In this document: positions 13,448 through 15,366 of the stretch, piece by piece
How the letters are laid out: every line of letters begins with the position of its first letter
How positions within the stretch are numbered: position 1 is the first letter of the stretch
DNA from: Bacteroidota bacterium
GTDB lineage: Bacteria; Bacteroidota; Bacteroidia; NS11-12g; UBA9320
Reading direction: 5' to 3'
DNA length: 15,366 nt
NCBI GenBank assembly: GCA_947499775.1
Contig: CANMPY010000012.1
Span: 1-15,366 of the forward strand
Made by a program: the position numbers and the translations under genes
Notes under the pieces: model-generated
The model's input: the letters and a program-made list of their open reading frames with translations, nothing else
What the model was told of the DNA's origin: nothing
Databases searched by the model: none

Positions 13448-15366
13448 TTAATTTTTAAAGAGTCCCGCCTCTTTGAATACCGCATAAGCTTTTTCGGAAT
13501 ACCCACCTTGCTTTATCCCTTTTTCAATAAGGCTTTTATAGGATGATTGTTCATTAAAGTATTTCAAAATCCCCTTGGCTGGACCAGCTAAACGTCCATT
13601 GGAACTAAGCGAAGCATTTAACATTTGAAAAATTGTACTTTCATCACAAATACCTAATCTTTTCAAGGCTTCCATTGCCGATACGCGTGTTCTAAATTCA
13701 TATAAATCAGTGGTTAATGCCTTTAATTCGTAGCCATATTTAGCCTCGTTAATACGATTGTATATTGAAATCTCAAGATATTTAATTTTGATATTATGGT
13801 TTTGTCCATACGATTTTTTGAGAATGTACATTTGATCTACTTTATCAAGATACGTCTCAGCTTCTTTTGGAAATTCATCACAAAGCCTTATCAATGATTT
13901 TTCAACCAAATCATAAGAAGGGTGTTCTAATAATTTTTCAAAACTTGGTTTCAGTGGGTCATAAATTTTATGAATTGAATTTACTATTGCCTTTGTAATT
14001 TCTGTTTCCACGCCTTGAAATTGAGTTTGTAGTTTCATAAAACTCTTTTCATCATTCGCTAGTTGCGCCACAATTTCAGCCTTTAAGCCACTAAAAGTTT
14101 CTTTGTCAAAAGCCTTCCAAAGGGCATCACGTTTAAGGTCAATGCTTACCGTTTTAAGACCTATTAAGGCATCGTACCGGTCCATCATGTAAGTTGATGC
14201 TGCTAATTGAGCAAATAGCTCATCATTCGTTTTAGTAAACGTAACCTTTTTGGTTATTTCCGAATTTTCATCAAACAAGACAAAACTAATGGGCTTATTT
14301 GTAGGATTGTTGAATGAAACGGTTTGGGTTTGTTTTTCAATCCAAAATTGTTGTCTGCTTACGGTGCCATCTTTAAAATACACTGCAAAATTAATGGGCA
14401 TTTTAAACGCCTTAATTAATTCATTTATAGCATGAATTTGCTCAACAGTTATGTCGACCGTCTTATCATTGGCTTTGTAATTTATTTTATAATGTGGCTC
14501 TCCGCCTCTGTAAAGCCATTGATCAAAAAACCAATCCAAACTTTGACCAGTTACATCCTGAACAGCTTGATATAGGTCGTTGGTTTCTACGTTTTTATAA
14601 AGATGCTGATTGAGGTAATATTTGATAACTTTTTTAAACGCTTCGTCGCCCAAAACATAGCGCAACATTTGTATAACTGTGCTTCCTTTTTGATAAACTC
14701 TTGCTGTTCCGGCACCGGCAAATCGAACAGGGTTATTATCCGTTTCTGATGCTTTTAATGCCGAATTTACTTCCTGACGTTGCGACCATTTAACCCTATC
14801 CTTGCCTTCGATGCCCTCAAAAAACAGCTTGGCATAATAAGTAGCATAGCTTTCTTGTAGCCAAGTATCGCCACCCCCTCTTGCTGTTATTAAATCGCCA
14901 AACCATTGATGGGTTAGCTCATGACAATTTACTCCCACATAATTTCTATCTAAAAATCCACGGCTATCTACATTAAAAAAATCACCAAAAATAGTGGCGG
15001 TTGTGTTTTCCATGGCTCCGTACATAAAATCCTGAACCATCACTTGCGAGTATCCTTCCCATGGATAGGCTACGCCAGTTTCCTCTTCTAAAAATTCAAT
15101 CATTTTTTCGGTATGAATACTTGTTGATTCAACTTTCTCAGGTGATTCGGGATAATACCAAAATGCAACTGGCACTCCCGTTTTTGTCTTTGTTTTTTTA
15201 ATGGCATATTTATCAATCGCAAGCATTAATAAATAGCCCGCATGTGGTTTACCCATTGCATAATGCCAAGTTTTGGTTCCATTGCTATTTGCATTTACGC
15301 TTTTTAAAGCTCCATTTGATAATACGCTGTACTCTTTATCAAAACGCACCACAGTTTCTGTTGTGA
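13448..15366 (-). CDS. M1 family aminopeptidase, 5' end beyond the window
   Basis: The frame is open to the right edge of the window, with in-frame codons T-T-E-T-V continuing past the first possible initiator, a GTG at 15352. The N-terminal beta domain and any signal peptide are therefore missing, and about 639 residues are visible. Numbering from the GTG: substrate-binding GAMEN at 112-116, the zinc motif HELTH at 144-148 followed by QWFGD, the third zinc ligand E167 in WLQESYA (the 18-residue spacing typical of M1), and the transition-state tyrosine Y220 in VYQKG. A C-terminal helical region (about 390-634) has HEAT/ARM-like helix repeats, as in long bacterial and insect M1 enzymes. The enzyme removes N-terminal amino acids from peptides using one zinc. 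No T9SS C-terminal domain is present. It is followed after 11 bp by the M49-like peptidase, forming a two-gene peptide-degradation unit. Confidence 0.93.
   Translation of the reverse strand, partial: TTETVVRFDKEYSVLSNGALKSVNANSNGTKTWHYAMGKPHAGYLLMLAIDKYAIKKTKTKTGVPVAFWYYPESPEKVESTSIHTEKMIEFLEEETGVAYPWEGYSQVMVQDFMYGAMENTTATIFGDFFNVDSRGFLDRNYVGVNCHELTHQWFGDLITARGGGDTWLQESYATYYAKLFFEGIEGKDRVKWSQRQEVNSALKASETDNNPVRFAGAGTARVYQKGSTVIQMLRYVLGDEAFKKVIKYYLNQHLYKNVETNDLYQAVQDVTGQSLDWFFDQWLYRGGEPHYKINYKANDKTVDITVEQIHAINELIKAFKMPINFAVYFKDGTVSRQQFWIEKQTQTVSFNNPTNKPISFVLFDENSEITKKVTFTKTNDELFAQLAASTYMMDRYDALIGLKTVSIDLKRDALWKAFDKETFSGLKAEIVAQLANDEKSFMKLQTQFQGVETEITKAIVNSIHKIYDPLKPSFEKLLEHPSYDLVEKSLIRLCDEFPKEAETYLDKVDQMYILKKSYGQNHNIKIKYLEISIYNRINEAKYGYELKALTTDLYEFRTRVSAMEALKRLGICDESTIFQMLNASLSSNGRLAGPAKGILKYFNEQSSYKSLIEKGIKQGGYSEKAYAVFKEAGLFKN

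Noticed and set aside
1..15366. Genome-wide recoding of TGA as tryptophan
   Set aside because: All the other genes are full length with many Trp codons written TGG and no internal TGA. A recoding organism would show many interrupted frames.

Overview
The window looks like chromosomal DNA from a free-living Bacteroidota. The evidence is AT-rich sequence, a very large secreted PKD-repeat protein with a type IX secretion (gliding-motility-type) C-terminal domain, DUF4197 and DUF4476 proteins, an SDR-type L-threonine dehydrogenase, two Cys-lipoprotein signals, and TAnnTTTG promoter elements in place of Shine-Dalgarno-led starts. No mobile element, phage gene, CRISPR array, tRNA or rRNA was seen. 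Most of the window is ordinary housekeeping and cell-envelope content.

Layout. 95-5332 (-) is one giant PKD-repeat surface protein of about 1745 codons, split by a single in-frame TGA at 3902-3904. The stop sits exactly at the tryptophan codon of a WDxGDG repeat motif. The gene also has to start at TTG. Upstream on the same strand lie a DUF4197 lipoprotein (5430-6173) and a threonine dehydrogenase (6219-7184). A 173-bp divergent promoter region separates the latter from a short-chain acyl-CoA dehydrogenase (7358-8497, +). That gene converges with acetyl-CoA synthetase acs (8542-10443, -). A 434-bp gap follows, then a secreted DUF4476 protein (10878-11741, +), which converges on a strong bidirectional hairpin terminator (11748-11775). 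The last two genes, both (-), form a tight pair: an M1 aminopeptidase (13448 to beyond the right edge) followed after 11 bp by an M49-like zinc-peptidase lipoprotein (11790-13436).

How the genes relate. Threonine dehydrogenase, acyl-CoA dehydrogenase and Acs all bear on acetyl-CoA supply (threonine to glycine plus acetyl-CoA through a KBL enzyme not in this window, beta-oxidation, acetate activation), but their mixed strands argue against one operon. The M1/M49-like pair is very probably co-transcribed and suggests peptide degradation in the envelope.

The observations most worth a second look are (1) the TGG-to-TGA interruption plus TTG start in the PKD gene, which mean either a young pseudogene, a base error or read-through, and (2) nested inverted repeats at 10503-10634 followed by a T7 tract in the acs/DUF4476 gap. 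The latter could be a structured non-coding RNA with a 6S-like outline, though chance pairing is not excluded.
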